Part shown: in pieces, positions 60,532 to 64,000 of the stretch
Numbering within the stretch: position 1 is the stretch's first letter
Layout: each line of letters starts with the position of its first letter
DNA from: Streptomyces bungoensis
GTDB taxonomy: Bacteria; Actinomycetota; Actinomycetes; Streptomycetales; Streptomycetaceae
DNA length: 64,000 bases
NCBI RefSeq assembly: GCF_001514215.1
Contig: NZ_KQ948866.1
Location: forward strand, 1-64,000
Direction of reading: 5' to 3'
Translations under genes and position numbers: made by a program
Notes under the pieces: generated by a model
What the model saw: only the letters and a program-made list of their open reading frames with translations
Databases searched by the model: none
What the model was told of the DNA's origin: nothing

Positions 60532-60597
60532 CGCAGCACCGTGGGCGTGAAGGCTCAGTCACGCCCGTGACACCCCCGATGACGAGGGAGGCGCAGC

Positions 60598-62421
<1,824 letters not shown>

Positions 62422-62441
62422 AAAACCGAGCTGCAAAGCGC

Positions 62442-62894
62442 CTAAGCGACGTTGACGCGCTGACCGGGCGGGGCTGCCTCCAGCCACGCGAGGAAACCGG
62501 TCAGCGCGTCTTCGCTCATGGCGAGTTCCAGGCGCGTGCCCCGGTGCGTACAGGCGAGGACCACCGCGTCGGAGAGCAGCGCCAGCTCCTCCTCGCCGTC
62601 GGGCAGCCGGCGCCCGGCCACCTCGATGGCGGCCCGCTCAAGAGTGCGGCGCGGCCGGGGGGCGTAGGAGAAGACGCGGTACCACTCGATGCGGTCGCCG
62701 TTGTAGCGGGCGACGCCGTAGCTCCAGCCCTTGCCGCCGGTGTCCGCCCGCTCGGGCACGTCCCAGCGCAGCGAGCAGTCGAAGGTCCCGCCGGAACGCT
62801 GGATCAGTCTGCGGCGCAGCCCGAACAGGAAGAGTCCCACCACCACGAGCGCGATCACGACTCCGCACACAGTCAGAGCGAGGACCATCGACAC
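62442..62894 (-). CDS. DUF2550 membrane-anchored protein
   Basis: 150 aa. One N-terminal membrane helix (LALTVCGVVIALVVVGLFLF) and a cytoplasmic beta-rich domain (GGTFDCSLRW, GVARYNGDRIEWYRVFSYAPRP). The DUF2550 family is actinobacterial and often sits beside the ATP synthase operon, as here. GTG 62894 or ATG 62888. Function unknown. Confidence 0.88.
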   Translation of the reverse strand: MSMVLALTVCGVVIALVVVGLFLFGLRRRLIQRSGGTFDCSLRWDVPERADTGGKGWSYGVARYNGDRIEWYRVFSYAPRPRRTLERAAIEVAGRRLPDGEEELALLSDAVVLACTHRGTRLELAMSEDALTGFLAWLEAAPPGQRVNVA

Positions 62895-62967
62895 CGACCT
62901 CCTCGTCTCCTGGTAGTCGAACTAGGCTCGAACTAGGTAATGGAACGGAAAAAACACCCACATCTGC

Positions 62968-63014
62968 CTCAGCCGCGACCGGCACCGGATTGCTCCGGGC
63001 CGGCCGCGGCTGAG
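62968..63014 (-). terminator. terminator of the atp operon
   Basis: Outer stem CTCAGCCGCG/CGCGGCTGAG with inner CCGG pairs; on the minus strand it is followed by a T-rich run (TGTTTTTTCC) at about 62947-62956. Follows the atpC stop at 63040. Confidence 0.88.
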
Positions 63015-63039
63015 TGACGTCCTCACACGGCGCGTCGTG

Positions 63040-63417
63040 TCAACGCGCCGCCGTCGCCGCCCGCAGACGGACGTCGGCGCGGCGCTGGGCCTCCGCGTCG
63101 TCCTCCGCCTTCGCGCGCTCGAGCTCGCGCTCGGTGCGCTGGACATCGATCTCGTCCGACAGCTCGGCGATCTCGGCCAGCAGCGACAGCTTGTTGTCCG
63201 CGAACGAGATGAAACCGCCGTGCACCGCGGCGACGACCGTTCCACCATCACTCGTACGAATGGTCACCGGGCCCGACTCCAGCACACCGAGCAGCGGCTG
63301 GTGACCGGGCATGACGCCGATGTCGCCGGAGGTGGTGCGCGCGACGACCAGGGTGGCCTCGCCGGACCAGACCTGGCGGTCGGCGGCGACCAGCTCGACG
63401 TGCAGCTCAGCAGCCAA
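63040..63417 (-). CDS. atpC: ATP synthase epsilon subunit
   Basis: 125 aa. Couples F1 rotation to the gamma subunit and inhibits hydrolysis. N-terminal beta-sandwich (AELHVELVAADRQVWSGEAT, GDIGVMPGHQPLLGVLESG) and a shortened helical C-terminus (LERAKAEDDAEAQRRADVRL). The start codon is TTG at 63417 with GAGGAG 7 nt upstream, a rare choice that may lower its translation. Last gene of the atp operon. Confidence 0.95.
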   Translation of the reverse strand: MAAELHVELVAADRQVWSGEATLVVARTTSGDIGVMPGHQPLLGVLESGPVTIRTSDGGTVVAAVHGGFISFADNKLSLLAEIAELSDEIDVQRTERELERAKAEDDAEAQRRADVRLRAATAAR

Positions 63418-63484
63418 GGGTGGCTCCTCGGGTCACCACCCGGCGGTTGTGCCGGGTGTTGGGGTTGATTCTAGTGGGCGTGGA

Positions 63485-63513
63485 CGAGGGGGCGGGACGG
63501 ACCCGCCCCCTCG
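63485..63513 (-). terminator. intercistronic hairpin between atpD and atpC
   Basis: 12-bp perfect stem CGAGGGGGCGGG with loop ACGGA, in the 112-nt gap between two genes that must be co-expressed. More likely an RNA-processing or partial-attenuation element than a full terminator. A second small stem, ACCCGGC/GCCGGGT, lies nearer atpC. Confidence 0.6.
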
Positions 63514-63529
63514 ACGGAACTCAGGGAGT

Positions 63530-64000
63530 TCAGGAGACGCCCAGCTCCTTCGCGTTCTTCTTCAGGTCCTCGAGACCACCGCACATGAAGAACGCCTGCT
63601 CGGGGAAGTGGTCGTACTCGCCGTCGCAGATCGCGTTGAACGCGGCGATCGACTCGTCGAGCGGCACGTCCGAGCCGTCCACGCCGGTGAACTGCTTGGC
63701 GACGTGGGTGTTCTGGGACAGGAAGCGCTCCACGCGACGGGCACGGTGGACGACGAGCTTGTCCTCCTCGCCGAGCTCGTCGATACCGAGGATCGCGATG
63801 ATGTCCTGGAGATCCTTGTACTTCTGCAGGATCGTCTTCACCCGCATGGCCGCGTCGTAGTGCTCACGCGTGATGTAGCGCGGGTCCAGGATCCGGGACG
63901 TGGAGTCCAGCGGGTCCACGGCCGGGTAGATGCCCTTCTCCGAGATCGGACGGGAGAGCACCGTCGTCGCGTCGAGGTGGGCGAAGGTGGTGGCCGGGGC
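63530..64000 (-). CDS. atpD: ATP synthase beta subunit, C-terminal part
   Basis: Only the last 156 codons lie in the window; the 5' end is beyond 64000. The sequence runs from PATTFAHLDATTVLSRPISE through DPLDSTSRILDPRYI and ends EDLKKNAKELGVS, the conserved nucleotide-binding and C-terminal domains of F1 beta. Followed by atpC in the usual order. Confidence 0.97.
   Translation of the reverse strand, partial: APATTFAHLDATTVLSRPISEKGIYPAVDPLDSTSRILDPRYITREHYDAAMRVKTILQKYKDLQDIIAILGIDELGEEDKLVVHRARRVERFLSQNTHVAKQFTGVDGSDVPLDESIAAFNAICDGEYDHFPEQAFFMCGGLEDLKKNAKELGVS

Overview
The window is a high-GC actinobacterial chromosome segment, almost certainly Streptomyces. GC-saturated third codon positions, frequent GTG starts, 4-bp start/stop overlaps, the polarisome genes scy and filP side by side, an isobutyryl-CoA mutase and a CBM2-FnIII-GH18 chitinase all say so. 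From memory, the gene order (mak-glgB ... pfkA-pta-ackA-pyk ... icmA ... meaB ... scy-filP ... nucS ... chitinase ... atpC-atpD) matches the conserved core of S. coelicolor, roughly the scy/filP (SCO5397/5396) neighbourhood; I could not run an alignment. There is no rRNA, tRNA, CRISPR array, insertion sequence or prophage. 

Layout. 1-4 kb: maltokinase and branching enzyme of the GlgE alpha-glucan pathway. 4-7.2 kb: a HelD/HelR-type RNA-polymerase motor and a merR-thioredoxin operon, separated by a terminator nested in a ~100-nt imperfect palindrome. 7.3-10 kb: a large membrane P-loop NTPase of the KAP type with a macro-like N-terminal domain. 10-13.4 kb: a DUF2127 protein and a divergent MFS-pump/TetR pair with four palindromic operators. 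13.5-17.3 kb: DctA-type C4-dicarboxylate carrier divergent from its likely two-component system. 17.4-24.2 kb: phosphofructokinase, Pta, AckA, pyruvate kinase. 24.3-27.5 kb: a secreted/membrane module (DUF6230, DUF6114, Ser/Thr-rich secreted protein) with a palindrome-rich upstream region. 27.5-30.1 kb: thioredoxin-TPR protein, a TetR, and two GC-rich non-coding tandem-repeat arrays. 30.1-32.8 kb: icmA with a 24-bp operator, DUF3817 and MarR. 32.9-35.1 kb: a three-gene operon ending in its own TetR regulator, headed by two palindromes. 35.2-38.6 kb: thiamine-binding-like protein, DUF3817, three tandem AIM24 proteins, MarR. 38.7-41.5 kb: meaB, thiolase, methylmalonyl-CoA epimerase. 41.7-46.7 kb: scy and filP. 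46.8-52.5 kb: DUF3253, ABC transporter, zinc-finger-like protein, luciferase-like oxidoreductase, unknown protein, nucS. 52.5-57.5 kb: a membrane-anchored P-loop protein with a secreted-type tail, a STAS protein, 3-hydroxyacyl-CoA dehydrogenase and PduO-type adenosyltransferase. 57.5-64 kb: two small exported proteins, a two-component system divergent from a chitinase with DasR-type sites, DUF2550, atpC and the 3' end of atpD. 

How the genes connect. One theme is carbon storage and lower glycolysis/acetate flux (mak, glgB, pfkA, pta, ackA, pyk). A second is coenzyme-A ester rearrangement needing adenosylcobalamin: icmA, meaB, epimerase, thiolase, hydroxyacyl-CoA dehydrogenase and the adenosyltransferase that makes the cofactor. 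A third is hyphal tip growth (scy, filP). The most unusual pieces are the macro-KAP NTPase, the helD leader structure, the operator clusters at 12.6 kb and 35.1 kb, the DUF6230 module and the tandem repeats near 29.4-30.1 kb. No complete new system can be proven from sequence alone.
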